Shown here piece by piece: positions 49,716 to 61,624 of a stretch of 64,000 nt of DNA. The notes under the pieces are model-generated. The model worked only from the letters and a program-made list of their open reading frames with translations. It was not told where the DNA came from and did not search any database. Each line of letters starts with the position of its first letter. Positions within the stretch are counted from its first letter, which is position 1. The stretch lies in contig NC_049994.1 in NCBI RefSeq assembly GCF_000003815.2, positions 8,095,065-8,159,064 on the forward strand. Reading direction: 5' to 3'. The stretch is from Branchiostoma floridae (Eukaryota > Chordata > Leptocardii > Amphioxiformes > Branchiostomatidae). Both the position numbers and the translations under genes were made by a program.

Positions 49716-49822
49716 CGTATACAGCGAACAACACGCCTGAAGAGATGCAGCGCAACTGTAGCCAGCGACGTAAAACTCGCGTTTAAGGCCCTAACACGTG
49801 TGTGGGGCCTCGCTTATATAGC
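49716..49822 (-). promoter_or_regulatory. TATA promoter and candidate 5' UTR exon
   Basis: On the minus strand CTATATAAGCG (TATA box, about 49822-49813) is followed by a GC-rich stretch with CACACGTG and then a strong donor ACG/GTATGTG at 49716/49715. There is no long frame, so it looks like a non-coding first exon of about 70 bases. The nearest downstream minus-strand acceptor-plus-ATG is that of the methyltransferase (43921), about 5.8 kb away, so it is the likely promoter of that gene (inference). Confidence 0.6.
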
Positions 49823-50009
49823 TAGGAGGCGGTCACTAGTTGTTTCTATACGCTGACTCGCCCCTTCCTTCCGATACCCTGATTATACATGTACGGTGGT
49901 GGTTAGCGACCGATAGAAGGGGTGTGGCGCTATCTTATTGGATGTTGTTCAAAGCAAACACGACGTAATGTTTTCCACAACGCTCTTTATGTAGTTAAGA
50001 GAATGTTTT

Positions 50010-50235
50010 TATGTAAGGCCACAGCGAGTTAATTTTATGGATGGCATCACCGCGTTCCACCGTTTTTTATTATTTTTTGGCTGATTTCAGAACTAGAAAC
50101 AATTTTTTCTTCTTTGGAGATGGTAGATATGAAGAGAAATTAACAAAAATGGGCAAATACTTGTAGTGGTAACACTAGGGTGGTAGCCATGACTGTAGTT
50201 TTGAATCTAGTTGTAAAAGGTAGACTGGTATAACT
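50010..50235. repeat. Dispersed repeat, copy 1 (pair with 59876-60130)
   Basis: AAGGCCACAGCGAGTTAATT, TTATGGATGGCATCA, CTGATTTCAGAA, GACACTAGG-like and GGTAGCCATGACT occur in the same order as at 59880-60070. Confidence 0.8.
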
Positions 50236-51279
50236 TACCAAGTGGGCATTCCCAACTACACTCCACAGTGCTGCCTAACTAGTTTCGCGTATACAACTAT
50301 ACATTGCTACTTCGCTAGTGTCACAATCATTAGAGTACAACACGACATATTTTCCCATTTCAGTACTTTGGCATGTTGACGATCTCCGGAGAAGAAAAAA
50401 AGACTTTTTTTCTGAAATAAGGCAAAACGTAATGTTGATGTCATCCAGTAAATTTTGTCTTGAAACCAACACCCTTTTGAGCATGCAATGTGATGATATT
50501 TCTCGTTTTTTTATAATTCCCACATCTGCCGACGTGCCTTTGTGTTTTTACATTATTATCTTACCATAATGAACAAATTATATCCTTATAATTTGTAGAA
50601 TTCTTTCGTACAATCCACAAACTTTTATTTTATAATTAATGAAAACATAGCAGTTTTGAAAATCTACACTGCCTGCCTTCTAAAGTTAGGTGCTTGTTAA
50701 AAAGGTGCTTGTTAAAAAGGTGCACTCCCTTGAAGCGTCCTCTATCGACATTTCTTTGAAAGCCACCTGTATTGATCCACAATAGCCTTGTTATGCAATA
50801 TTTACTGACTGTGAGACTTCCGCTGAGTTTCTATATTTAAACCACGTATTCAAATTTATGACACATTCGATTTGAGGTTTGCTTTTTGATTGGCTAACAG
50901 GGATGGCGAGACAAAAGGCAAAGTCAATAACGCCACATATGAAGTGACTCTCCTGACAAAACCCTGGTTTACCTAGTAAACCCTTACCTCTCCACAGTTA
51001 GGCTATTTTGATTCAGTTATATGGATGACATCCGCTGAGAAGGCAAAAACTAATGCGAGCGTGCGAATGAAAAAAGGGTTGCCTCACACCACCCCCACCA
51101 CCACCACCCACCTCAAAAAAGTTGCCAGTCATTATGAAACCCAAGTGGTCAGATAACTAATTGATTAAACACACTGAGTATGGTATATAGATTACAGGAC
51201 AAGAGATCTGTCATTTTTTGTTCTCCCACATCTTATTCGTTGACCTTGGAATTGACGTTGGCATTTTATGAAAAGCGTC

Positions 51280-51400
51280 TCATAATTATACAAGCTGGAT
51301 ATCTTAAAATAATTTCTTGACTTTCACAAGACATGCGTCTTGAAGAAACTCTCTCACAAGCTGGATATCTTAAGACAGTTCCATGACTCTTGCAAGACAT
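51280..51400. repeat. ~62-bp tandem duplication
   Basis: ACAAGCTGGATATCTTAA occurs at 51292 and 51356. Both copies are followed by a Tyr-rich AGNTTCTTGACTY and CAAGACAT. It makes the 51340-51792 frame less credible as a gene. Confidence 0.75.
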
Positions 51401-51919
51401 ACCGACCGTCAACATATGCGTCTACAAGAAAACTCTCTCTGGACGACTTTCGGAAGAATGGCCTCAATGCTTTCGTAAAGCCTGTCGTGCGACAACCGCC
51501 AACCGTTCCCCGTGTCTATCACATTACTATAGCGAACTACTCGGGCTTGTTCTTTATATACACCACTCTATCGCGCAGTTATCGCGCAGTTACCTTACAG
51601 AGGACACAAAGAAATACGAGCGTTAGAACAAACAAATCATACAGGGCTGTAAAGGACACCAGTTTACCGTGCAAACAGACTCGCGCGTATCAAGTTTTAG
51701 TAGAAACAAAACCTGACTTCCGACCATTATGGGGCACTACACATGTTGTATGGGGAGATAAACATAGGCCAGTATTTTCTTTGCACCTGTAAGATTTGAT
51801 GTTAACGGTAGACGTGAAAGGAACGGTAGCCAGGTCATGACCTCGAGAACAAAGCAGTCGTGGTTTCTTGTTTTTGTTTGGAGACCTTTTATGTATGTCT
51901 GGGACCAAATGGCTACCAA

Positions 51920-52590
51920 TTCGTGCGGCGCAATTTGGTCGGGTGTTTGGTCCAGAAACCATCCGTCCTGGGTTCAAAACCTCTGACATGCGCCGATGTT
52001 GTTCCCTTGGGAAAGGCACTGTACACGACTTGCCTCCCTCGCGGCTCTCACGTTGTCGTCTTTAAAACGATTTTTTATTGTCCATCTGATGTCTGCCTAC
52101 CTTTTGTTTAACTGCGACCTAAATTCTGTACCAGAGGGTAGAGGTTCGAATCCTACCCTTAAGCCCCTGTGTAATGCCATATTACTTGAAAAAATGTTTC
52201 TAGGAAATAAATCAAGCTATAGCCACTATTATTTGTGTCAAATATCTAACACCGTAAACAAGCTATACCATGACCACATATCCATACTGTACGCAGAGTT
52301 TGGCATTTCTGTTGCGTGGTACGAGGTTGTTTGTATTGCACATCGGGCAAAATTCCTTTTGGTGTGATACATCAGGTTTGTACTGAAGAGTCAAGCTGTA
52401 ATTCACTCACTGGGAAGCAACCCTACTCTTTTCAACATGGTCCGTGTTTTTTTTTCACGTGCTAGAAATGCTGCTATCCTCAAACACGGGACCTCCATTT
52501 AACATCCTATCCGAGAGACGTCCCTAACTCGGTACTCATTTACACCTGAGTGAAGTGAGAGAAATCGTATAATGTGCCTTTCCTAAAGGC
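51920..52590. mobile_element. Two SINE-like fragments
   Basis: At 51930-52035 on the plus strand, GTGTTTGGTCCAGAAACCAT, CTGGGTTCAAAACC (B-box-like) and CCCTTGGGAAAGGCACTGTA are present. At 52400-52580 the minus-strand SINE body appears (CGTGTTTGAGGATAGC, CTCAGGTGTAAATGAGTACC). GAGGTTCGAATCCTACC at about 52140 is another B-box-like site. Confidence 0.55.
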
Positions 52591-52594
52591 TCAA

Positions 52595-53096
52595 ATTATT
52601 AGAAATTGGACAATATAGACAGATAACATGCCAAACTAGTTAGCTGGGTCGCAAACCACTTATCGGCCAGCTGTCATGTTATCTGTCTATATCTGTCCAA
52701 TTTCTAACAACCCGTGGAGCCTGCGCTGGTAGAGGCTAAGAGTAAGACTTCCTGGCGGAACCCATACAGATTCATACGCAAGTGTGAACCCAGGTGAGTT
52801 CACACGTGTGTATATATTCAAGTCCGTTTGAGGTCCGTATAGAAGTCTTAGCCTCTACCAGGCTCCACAGGTCGCTGGTAAAAAGTAAACATTGGACAAA
52901 TATAGCCATGGCAGATAGCATGCCAAAGGATTCGCAAACCATACTCCTCGTTCAGTCAACTGATCTGGCATGTTATGTGTCTATATTTATCAATATCTAC
53001 TGTTTTTCCAGCGAGCTGTGAAGCATGTTAGAGGCTAATAATTTCATACGGACCTCATACGGAATTAACTATATACACACGTGTGAACCCATCTTA
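52595..53096. mobile_element. TGGGTTCACACG MITE family, two abutting copies
   Basis: A partial copy (52595-52795; inner palindrome AATTGGACAATATAGACAGA / TCTGTCTATATCTGTCCAAT) ends with TGTGAACCCAGGTGA. The second copy (52795-53096) starts GTGAGTTCACACGTGTGTAT and ends ATACACACGTGTGAACCCA. Both share GAGGTCCGTAT and GCTCCACAGGTCGC with 41466-41793. Confidence 0.85.
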
Positions 53097-53099
53097 AGT

Positions 53100-54600
53100 T
53101 GTATGGGTCTCACTTAGTGCGTCCTCATAGAAAAAAAAACTGCAAGCAGATACAACTAGAAATTAATTTCTCTGTACTTACTTTGACTTGGTCTTCTCAC
53201 ACAAGTGTCCTCCGTTCGGTATCCACTCAAGAAGTGAAACGTTTCGTAGATTGACACGATAAAGTAAAGCCAGACAAACCTAATCGTTACTGAAAAGCTA
53301 TTTACGTCATTCGAGTCATTACACCTTTGTGGAGAAAATGCCTCAAGGTAAAAACAGAGACTCCTCGTTTCAGCTTTTTTTAGGCTAAAACTACAAAAAG
53401 GCGTTAGTATCTTTTGCCACAACGACAAAAAATAGCAAGAACGCCACATAGCAAATACAATAATTTTGCTATAGGAATTGAAGCTAAACGTTTAAACAAA
53501 TCGTCTGAAGGATTTCAAAGAAGTCCTTTTGGCCTAATTTATTTTACATGCTGTCTTTGCAAAATAGAATAAGGCAAAGGTTTTCTGCTAAGTAAGTTCT
53601 TTTCAATTCTGTTGCCACGGTAGCAATGACGTCAGTTGAACAATAGACCAAAGAAAGTTGTCCTCGCTTCAATTATTTCACCTAGGACAATATCTATATT
53701 CAAAGTCTTTCATGTTCTCTCAATATGTAGTGTATAAGTGAAAATATGGCATTGCATTGTTTTGTTTCTCATTGTGTTGTATTGTATTGTTAGTATTTTA
53801 TAGAGAATATATGTCTCTTTCCGGCTAGCGGACTATTTATCCCCAGAAGTCCGAAGCGGAAACTGATGATACCTGGTTTAACCGCAACATCAGGCATGTC
53901 ATATCTACTTACAGCGAGGATTAGGTCTAATCTTTCTAATCTTTTCCTTAAGCGTGGCAGGTTTTCCTTTTTAGGACGTAGTCTACTGTGTTCTTCTTCT
54001 GTAGTGGTCTGAACACTCTACAGCTGCAACTTTTATCTCCGTTAAAAATGGAGGCATATCTTTTTTGTTACTGCGCACGTGTCTGGTGGGATATTTGGAT
54101 GCACAGCAATGATATTTCGTACGTAGATACTTGTTGTTGCCTTTACGGTCAAGTTCGATTTTGGGCCTCCTAGTGTTTGAGAAGGGTACTGCAGCAGAAG
54201 AACTATATTTTGTATCCTCTATCCTGGATATGCTGTGGTTTTTGAAGAGAAAGACGTGGCCGCTTTAAAAATGAGCAAGGGACAGTTTTATCTCGTTTAT
54301 GTGGAAAAAACGCATTTCCTAAAACAGGACCCCAAAGTGTTCGAACCCCTGACCCTTTGATACATAAAAAGTATCACTGCATTTATTTCTCTCGTGTCTG
54401 ACGAACGGGCGTTTACTAAAAGCACAATTCTGCTCTCCACAACTTACAAGTAACAGTCGAGAAATGTCGACCGCCAACTCAAACTATTAAAAGCTAAATG
54501 CAAAACTATTAACAAACTTAGTAAACTAAAACATATCTAGAAAACAAGAGAAGACCCAAAATATTTTTGTCATTTGTTCCATTACATAAGTATGCACTCA
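53100..54600. other. No gene supported
   Basis: AT-rich. A TTGTATTGTATTGT stretch is at about 53765. Short frames in both strands lack domain or splice support. Confidence 0.3.
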
Positions 54601-54619
54601 CACGAACACTGACGAGGGC

Positions 54620-54832
54620 ACATGCAGACACAAGTACACACATACACGCACACGTACACACACGTCATCACACAAGCACACACACACACACACGCACGCA
54701 CTGACACCACGAACGCAGACACTGGCGCAGACAAACACAGATATAGACACACACGCGTACACACACACACTGTGTCTCTGTCTCTCTGTCTCTCTCTCTC
54801 TCTCTCACACACACACATACACACACACACAC
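54620..54832. repeat. (CA)n / (CT)n microsatellite
   Basis: Mixed ACACGC, ACACAC and TCTCTC tracts run into the gap. All frames here are low-complexity artefacts. Confidence 0.95.
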
Positions 54833-55149
54833 NNNNNNNNNNNNNNNNNNNNNNNNNNNNNNNNNNNNNNNNNNNNNNNNNNNNNNNNNNNNNNNNNNNN
54901 NNNNNNNNNNNNNNNNNNNNNNNNNNNNNNNNNNNNNNNNNNNNNNNNNNNNNNNNNNNNNNNNNNNNNNNNNNNNNNNNNNNNNNNNNNNNNNNNNNNN
55001 NNNNNNNNNNNNNNNNNNNNNNNNNNNNNNNNNNNNNNNNNNNNNNNNNNNNNNNNNNNNNNNNNNNNNNNNNNNNNNNNNNNNNNNNNNNNNNNNNNNN
55101 NNNNNNNNNNNNNNNNNNNNNNNNNNNNNNNNNNNNNNNNNNNNNNNNN
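54833..55149. other. Assembly gap (317 N)
   Basis: Unknown bases. The microsatellite on its left edge is the likely cause of the break. Confidence 0.99.
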
Positions 55150-55327
55150 AAAGGAAAAAAAATAGCATTAAAAACAGTTTTCATAGTTTTCAATCGGCGC
55201 TGAAAAAAAACCTTTGCTATAAACAGTAAAAAGATAAACATATCCCAAATATCATCGAAACGACAAGCAAAATTTCTTTTACAAGGAATAAATCGGTGCT
55301 AGAAAAAAGAAAAAAAAATTGCACGTA

Positions 55328-55450
55328 CCTTCCGTGTAATTTTCCGGGTTGAAATGAATTGAGTGTATTACCCGCGTGTCTGTCCCTCGGACTAGGCCCA
55401 CGGACCATAGAAAACGACACGCGCTTGAAACCTCTTGTTCGCCCGGATTT
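55328..55450 (-). promoter_or_regulatory. Possible minus-strand non-coding first exon
   Basis: On the minus strand a GC-richer stretch (AAATCCGGGCGAACAAGAGG, then GGACAGACACGCGGGTAATA) ends in GAAG/GTACGTGC, a plausible donor near 55328. There is no TATA or downstream partner that I can assign. Confidence 0.2.
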
Positions 55451-56479
55451 AAGCCAAACGTAAACAACACTTGAAACATAGTTGTTTTTCCCTTCAAATC
55501 TTTCAAGTCACGCCTGAATACAGCTGTCAAATATGATACCAGCGACACGCTATTTAAAAATATTGCCATAAAGAAAATATTGAAGTGTTCAAGGATGTGA
55601 AAAAACGGGCTATACAGGTAAATAGGTGTTGGGTTGAGCATACTTTGACCACAAAACAAAGGTAATGTATTGAATTTTACGGAGAACAATGCATGCGTTT
55701 GACCATTCTACTATCTACATGTGTTCCCTTGTCAGAGATACATACGTATTATAATAATAAGTATGTATGGAATGTTTTGTTTGCGTCATAATAGCGTAAC
55801 ATTGTACCTCTTAGCTTGTGGGTCAGGCCCTAGTAAACACAGTACGGTACAATTGGATCAATGGGTCATACTGCCCAGTTTGGAGTGTATTGACCGCTCT
55901 TCTGCTAGCATAAGTGCGATCATTGTTTGAAGGGGCCTTTTGACTGGGCTGTACCTCTCCTAACTCCTAAATCCCCATCCATCTCCCAAATGTCCAAGTG
56001 TCACCAACTCACCAAACTTCAACATCTTATATCAAATTCAGTCATAACAGTTTCAATTAACGAAAGTATACCAGGCTTAATAGACGTGTATTTGGGGCAG
56101 CTACAAGCGTTCAAGAGTCCAGGAACAATAGCAGTAAAGAGAAAAAAAGATGGAAGCCAAGCTATTTTCAAAGCAATAGGTGCAAAGTACAACAAGAAAC
56201 TGTAGGGGAAAAATTTGTAGAAATGAACATTGGCAGAAATTAAAGATAGTGGAACCAGCACGCCTGGATAGGATAGGATCGGAAATTCTGGGTGTCTGCT
56301 GCAAAAGAGGTGTATACGTGTAGATGAAGTTTTAAACATAGGCGGCATATTTTGTTTTGGCCATTTTATTTGTTTGTTTGTTTGTTTGAATTCCACATCC
56401 AGTAAACCACCTCAAGGCGTATCACACCTAGTTTATCCTGAAGAGTATAGATTTTCAGACATACTTATTTGGTCCACTC
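55450..56479. other. No gene supported
   Basis: The short plus-strand frames of 69-92 codons and the minus-strand frame 56019-56396 overlap each other and show no family signature. A GTTTGTTTGTTTG run is at 56370. Confidence 0.3.
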
Positions 56480-56765
56480 ACACAGTAAAGGACCTCAACT
56501 CCTTTTGATAAGTGTGGTGGGTTCTTTAACTTTCTTGAGGTGTGGCTCTCCTCAAACACGGGACCTCCTTTAAATTAAATCTAACTTCCTATTCGAGAGA
56601 CGTCCCTAACTAAAGCTAGGTTATCATTTTCATGAGAAAATTCGTCTGAAGTGTCCTTCCCAAGGACACGGTGTTGGTGGCATGTCAGGTCAACAATACT
56701 GGTTAGGCTTTTGAGTCCTACCACCCTGACTGTTACGCCACCGCGACGCCCTTCCAATAAACTAT
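56480..56765 (-). mobile_element. tRNA-derived SINE, minus orientation, most complete copy
   Basis: Minus strand: GGCGTCGCGGTGGCGTAACA (head, A-box-like), CCTTGGGAAGGACACTT (core), GTTAGGGACGTCTCTCGAAT, CCGTGTTTGAGGAGAGCC and AAAGAACCCACCACACTT. The order of blocks defines the family seen at 34790, 42690 and 52400. Confidence 0.75.
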
Positions 56766-57401
56766 GAACAATTGGGTCAATGACTTGTTTTTTCACTCAG
56801 ACCGGTCCTAGTGAACCCAAGTATGCACGGGGCGGAACTAAGCTGTAGAGTGGTGTCCATTAAGTGGAGAAACGTTCACAGCGGACGTTGACCTGATGAG
56901 AAGTGTTTTCAAATTCTATAACCGTTACGGCATCGATAACATAACAGTATTGCCCCCCGTTTACAATATGCCTGTAGTTAGACTAAAATCCTGTTTCTAT
57001 GCTACGGTCACATTTCACCGGTACCCTTAGGGTGTAACGGTAGCCCGGACGGTGGCCGGACGCTGAAGCCACAAATATGTCCAAGAGGACTTCCAGATAT
57101 GAGGGAGGGGGGTTGATTTTGAGTGTTTTCACGTTTAGTGTCTATTTGTATCGCTTTGTCCGGGGTTGATCTTAACTGCGAAAATGATCCAATGTTTTAT
57201 GTAATATGAAAAGTTTTGTGCAAATTCTTAACCGAGGGCTAATTGCAAGTTGCATGAAAAAGGGACGGACAAAGAATGTAGAACACTATTACATGGGTAC
57301 ACTCTAGTCTAAAATTTAACTCTTAAAGCTTTATTCTAACGTATTGATGAGTCCGGCGTCAGTACGTAGGGTATTGTCGGGTTTCACGTGTAGTGTCTGT
57401 A

Positions 57402-57977
57402 CGAGGGGTGTTCAATAAGTAATAACTCTGACCCACTTCCAGTTGTCTGATCTAGATGAAATTTTGCATGTGTAATGATTCATATCTCTATAGCTGATGT
57501 TGCAAAAAGAGCTCTGAACTAATTGTGGTTTCTGATTTACTGGTGTTTGAACTGAGTTAGGTGTGAAATGGACCAGGTGTGAAATGGAGCCAGTTGAGTG
57601 TCGCGCAGTGATCCGGTTTTTGTATTTGAAAGGACGCACACCAAAGGAGACTTTTGATGAAATGAAAGAAACTTATGGTGATGATGCCCCATCATATGAC
57701 CTTGTAAAACGCTGGCATCCTGAATTCAAACATGGCCGGAAGTCTGTGGAAACAGCTCCCAGACCTGGTCGTCCCTCTTCTGCCATTGATGAGGCATCTG
57801 TTGGAGGACCAACCTGGGGTGTCCTACAAAATAGTGTCCAGAGCTGCATCAAATGATGGAAGAAATGCATAACTCTGGGTGTTTCCTATGAAGAGAAAGA
57901 CTAATAACTGTGCCAAGTTTCATTAATCTCCTGCTATGGGAAATGAGTCAGAGTTATTACTTATTGAACGCCCCTCG
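57402..57977 (+). mobile_element. Internally deleted mariner transposon (576 bp) with TA target sites
   Basis: Terminal repeats CGAGGGGTGTTCAATAAGTA and its complement (ending 57977) extend to about 34 bp with one or two mismatches. TA flanks them at 57400 and 57978. The inside retains the two ends of a mariner transposase, so the element is a deletion derivative of an autonomous copy and can move only in trans. Confidence 0.93.
57584..57904 (+). pseudogene. Mariner transposase remnant (HTH_48 plus C-terminal end)
   Basis: From the ATG at 57584 the frame encodes the N-terminal HTH_48 DNA-binding region typical of Mos1/SETMAR-type transposases: MEPVECRAVIRFLYLKGR, DDAPSYDLVKRW, FKHGRKSVETAPRPGRPSS. 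After a junction near residue 80 it jumps, in the same frame, to the family's C-terminal end (SCIK, stop, WKKCITLGVSYEEKD, TAA at 57902). The TGA at 57854 replaces a codon that is usually Trp. The DDE/D catalytic domain is entirely missing. The remaining protein could still bind the terminal repeats, but nothing here shows that it is expressed. Confidence 0.9.
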
Positions 57978-57999
57978 TATGCTGTGTATCGCTAAGCAA

Positions 58000-59480
58000 G
58001 TATGGCGAGTATAGAACGCGGGGACTCTTGGGGCACTCAACCAGTTACGCCACATGCACCGACCCTGTAGCACATATATTGTCGTCTCCATTTGTTTTCC
58101 AATATACACACCTCACGGTAGCCTGAGTATACCATCCGGAAAGTAGTTCGCTCCGGCGTTTATTATACGCTATATACAGTCGCTTCTAGCTCTGACATTC
58201 AGTATATACACTACACACGTGTACATTTGCTTCTCTGCTGTTCAGAAGGAACATGGGGGCAAACTACTACCCAGATGGTACCCAGGCCAACGTCATGGGT
58301 CTTCGTGTAGCTCAAAAATTGAATGTAGGAAGATATCCGTAGGAAGAAAACAGCTGCATACTTTGCGACAAAAGAATCTCGAAGTGGTTTGTTGGCACAC
58401 ACACCAGAAGCTTATCCTACCGTAGGACCTACCTGAGAGGTATAATTTGTCTGACGTAAATAGGATTGTGGTTACTATTGTGTATAAATAGGTCTTTGTT
58501 GTAGTCTCTTTAGTGTTAGGCATTTGTAGGTCTCCCATGCTCTCCCTTCTTTCTAAAAATAGCATTGATGTGTTGTCACATTTCTACTCTTTCTCTCATC
58601 TTTTTCTAGCGTGAACGTTTATTTTCAAGTTCATGTTCAAATAGGCATTGCCAAGTACATTGCAGAAACATAAGGAAAATAAACGTGCCAAAGGACTATT
58701 GAATGACATTATTATTATAACAAAAGAATAGAACGCAAATACTAATTGGGGCTGTATCTAGGTTTGACTTCTTTGTTTTGAAGCAGATTCTACTATTTTC
58801 CGTCATTTTGAGAAAAAAAGTGGATTTCTTGTCGTCCGTAAATGTGGGAAAGTTAGAGTAGGTCGTAGGGATTTCTCTTTAAACAATGTTGTTATTTCAT
58901 TGTAGATTTTAATTGTATTTCGCCTTCCACCGCGTTTTAAGATGTTTACAAACTTTATTCACACATTGTTGTTCTCATTTTTGCCCTCCCTCTATATGGG
59001 TGATTCCATTTGTGAGACGTCTACAAAAAGAAAACTCAGGGTATCCAAAAACTTTTATCTTGTCGTCAAATTAGGAAGACTAATGCTTGACTCACGACTC
59101 GACACGTCAAATAATCGTTCACTTAACGTATTAGCAGAGATTTCCGACAAAATTTGCCAACACGTGGATCGAACACCCCCCCCCCCCTAGGTAGCATCAA
59201 TGGGTAAACATCATTGTTGAACATTCTATTTACCTGTTACCACTTACGTCATACATGGTGACCTCGCCTTAGCCCATAAATTAACTACAAATGAGTTGTA
59301 GCTGAGGGATTATTTCAATGATAACAACTTTCTTTCAAACTATCCACAACGTTGTAATGAGGGATTTCCGTGCTGTGTTACTTCTGATCGCCTTTCTCGT
59401 CCTACTTTGTAAGTCGTAATTTCTTTGAACCACCGGTGCGTTGTAACGAGTGTACACGGTGTGCTTTTCAAATTATATAC
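58000..59480. other. No gene supported
   Basis: Short frames only. A poly-C run lies at 59177-59188, and CTACCGTAGGACCTAC (58418) is a short palindrome related to the 44006 MITE family. Confidence 0.3.
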
Positions 59481-59483
59481 ATT

Positions 59484-59873
59484 AGGCCATGTTGATTTGA
59501 TTATATGGATGACATCCGCGCGCGCATGAATTTTTGCCAATTCCAAAAAAAAAAATGTTTTCAACCATACTGTAAATCGTACAAAGCAATTCAACTTCAA
59601 AATAAGCAAATAATGCCGTGGGTTGCAAAAAATAAATATCGAAAAGCGTATACTACTGTCATAGAACATTACAGTGTCAAAGAAAATATGAAAGAACAAA
59701 GTGAATCTATTGTTTGGTATACTATATTCTGTGTGGTCAGTACTTTGCTCAGCTTTACTGACCAGTTGATTTCATAATGAACTTTTTTATCAAACTTTTT
59801 GTTCGCACACTCGCATCGGTTTTAAGATACACAGAAGATGCCATCCATATTATCAAATCAACATAGCCTTAGC
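59484..59873. mobile_element. GGCCATGTT-ended MITE, copy 2
   Basis: TTAGGCCATGTTGATTTGAT then TATATGGATGACATCC at the left pairs with GATGCCATCCATATTATCAA then ATCAACATAGCCTTA at the right. Right-end fragments also occur at 60905-60940 and a left end at 50999. Confidence 0.85.
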
Positions 59874-59875
59874 CT

Positions 59876-60405
59876 TATTAAGCCAAGGCCACAGCAAGTA
59901 AAGTTTATGGACGACATCAGCGCGCTCATTAATTTTCGCCTGATTTCAGAAAAAAAAGTGAGAGTTTTTTTTCTCTTTGGGATGGTAATATAGACCAAAA
60001 GGGGCAAACATGTTGTGTTGTAACCTAATAATAATACTTCTAGAAGTGACACTAGGGAGGTAGCCATGACTAGCTGCAGAAGTGAAACTTGTTAGTTGTA
60101 AAAGTGCTAATATGGAAGCCAATGAATATAGAAGCCATAAGTGCAGTTGCCAACTTGGCAACTTGGATAGTACCGCACTAGTATCACTTTTACTACTGTA
60201 ACACTAGTTCACTTATTGATACGAGAATGGATGTCGTGTTAGTTGTGATGCCACGTTTTGTCACTTTAGATCTTGTTACGACGTTTATGGTGTCTATCTT
60301 AAAAATTTAGCCATCTTGTTTTATTTACCCATCTTGTTTTTTTGACGCTATTAGTTTTGCACTCTGCATAAGATGCCATCCATAGAATTTACATGTTGAG
60401 GCCTA
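59876..60405. mobile_element. Related MITE copy (pair with 50010)
   Basis: The left end has AAGGCCACAGCAAGTAAAG and TATGGACGACATCAGCGCGC. The right end has AAGATGCCATCCATAGAATT and GTTGAGGCCT. The inside includes the repeat shared with 32640. Confidence 0.6.
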
Positions 60406-60409
60406 TAGG

Positions 60410-61500
60410 CGATTTTCCCAGTCCCTTTAGTCACATACAGAGCCTTGTCTGAATCCCTATGACTATAGATAACACGAAAAGGTTTCAAAAGGGTGTAATT
60501 TGCTACATACATCGTTGCCAGAGACATGAATAGTTTAATCTCTTACAATGTGGCTTTTTTTGTCAGAACGATTTGGCTGTCTGGTGACTTTCCATCCGGG
60601 ACCTTCCATTTATAGGTTACGAGAGGTCATGTCACGCGTGAGTAGAGTCATATCCAAGCAGATGTTTGGGGTAAAAAATCACGTTTCTGGCTTTCTGACA
60701 TTTATCTATTGCAAAACGAACAGGAATGGGTAAGGTGTCTTTTTGAACTCTTGAAAACATTATAGACCTTTTCTATTGTGTCAGACTGACTGTAGAATAC
60801 TTAAGTCGAGTTCAAGGTCACGGAAGAAGTTGTGAAAGCGCAAATGAAGAATCTATGTAACGTATTCTATTCGTAAGCTCGAATCACTTTTGCCGTTCTC
60901 TGAGGATGGCATCCATATAATGAAATCAACATGGCCTAGCATCTTAACGTCAACCGATCCCTAAAACTCACGTTATTGTACAGAGAATACCGGGCGATTA
61001 CTACCAGAAAATGCTAATAAGAGCTTGCTGATTCGTCTGCCGGTGGCGGTCTTACTGTTATTTGGCAGAAATGTTCACAAAAATGATGACAAAACACGTA
61101 CGAAGTTTTGGTATTAACGTGCTATTATTGTGTTGCCAGAGCACAAAAATATATTGGTAAATAACATGGAATGGAAATTAGAAAATTCAAAGAATATCAA
61201 TAGGTAATACACAACCTAATTCTATTATCTTCTTAGAGCAAATGTATCAGTATATAAATTTACGCATACAGCATTTGCGACACAACGTCAAAACTACATT
61301 CTGAGACTTTTCTTGAGACTTAAAGAAAAAAAAGCCAATTTAACAATTTTGTAGCCTCTAAGTATTAAAGTTTTAGACATGCATTTTTTCCATATTTAAC
61401 GGAAGTATGGTATATTTTTGCTACCATTGTGGCAATAACCACGGATTAAGACTATTCAAAAATCTCTTTGGAATTTCTTTGAAGTTGAAGTAGAAGAAAG
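60410..61500. other. 3' flank of the dioxygenase gene
   Basis: No exon seen apart from the one ending at 61502. A MITE right end lies at 60905-60940. Confidence 0.35.
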
Positions 61501-61501
61501 A

Positions 61502-61624
61502 CTACTTCCCACGTTTTTTGTCCAAACTTCTTTGGCTCACAGATGGCTTTGCGATCGGATCCCAGATGTCCTTCTCATCAGGATCGATAGGTGTCGCGCA
61601 TGTCTTGATAACAGAATTAGCCAC
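61502..61624 (-). CDS. Alternative terminal exon of the dioxygenase gene
   Basis: A clean acceptor (GTCTCAATCCACAG) opens a phase-0 exon of 40 codons plus TAG at 61502-61504. It encodes VANSVIKTCATPIDPDEKD, then IWDPIAKPSVSQRSL and a basic tail (DKKRGK). It is clearly homologous to the terminal exon at 61968-62084 ([27 protein letters not shown]). Both enter in phase 0 from the same upstream exon and both end in a stop, so they look like tandem-duplicated, mutually exclusive last exons of one gene. The alternative is a leftover last exon of a lost duplicate gene. Confidence 0.75.
   Translation of the reverse strand: MANSVIKTCATPIDPDEKDIWDPIAKPSVSQRSLDKKRGK

Noticed and set aside
51340-51792. 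150-codon plus-strand frame
   Set aside because: It begins without an ATG inside a 62-bp tandem duplication. No homology or splice evidence.
54622-55241. Long open frames on both strands across the gap
   Set aside because: They consist of CA/CT microsatellite and unknown bases.
55279-55689. 136-codon minus-strand frame
   Set aside because: Low-complexity Phe-rich end and no family signature. Only a weak donor at about 55328 was noted.
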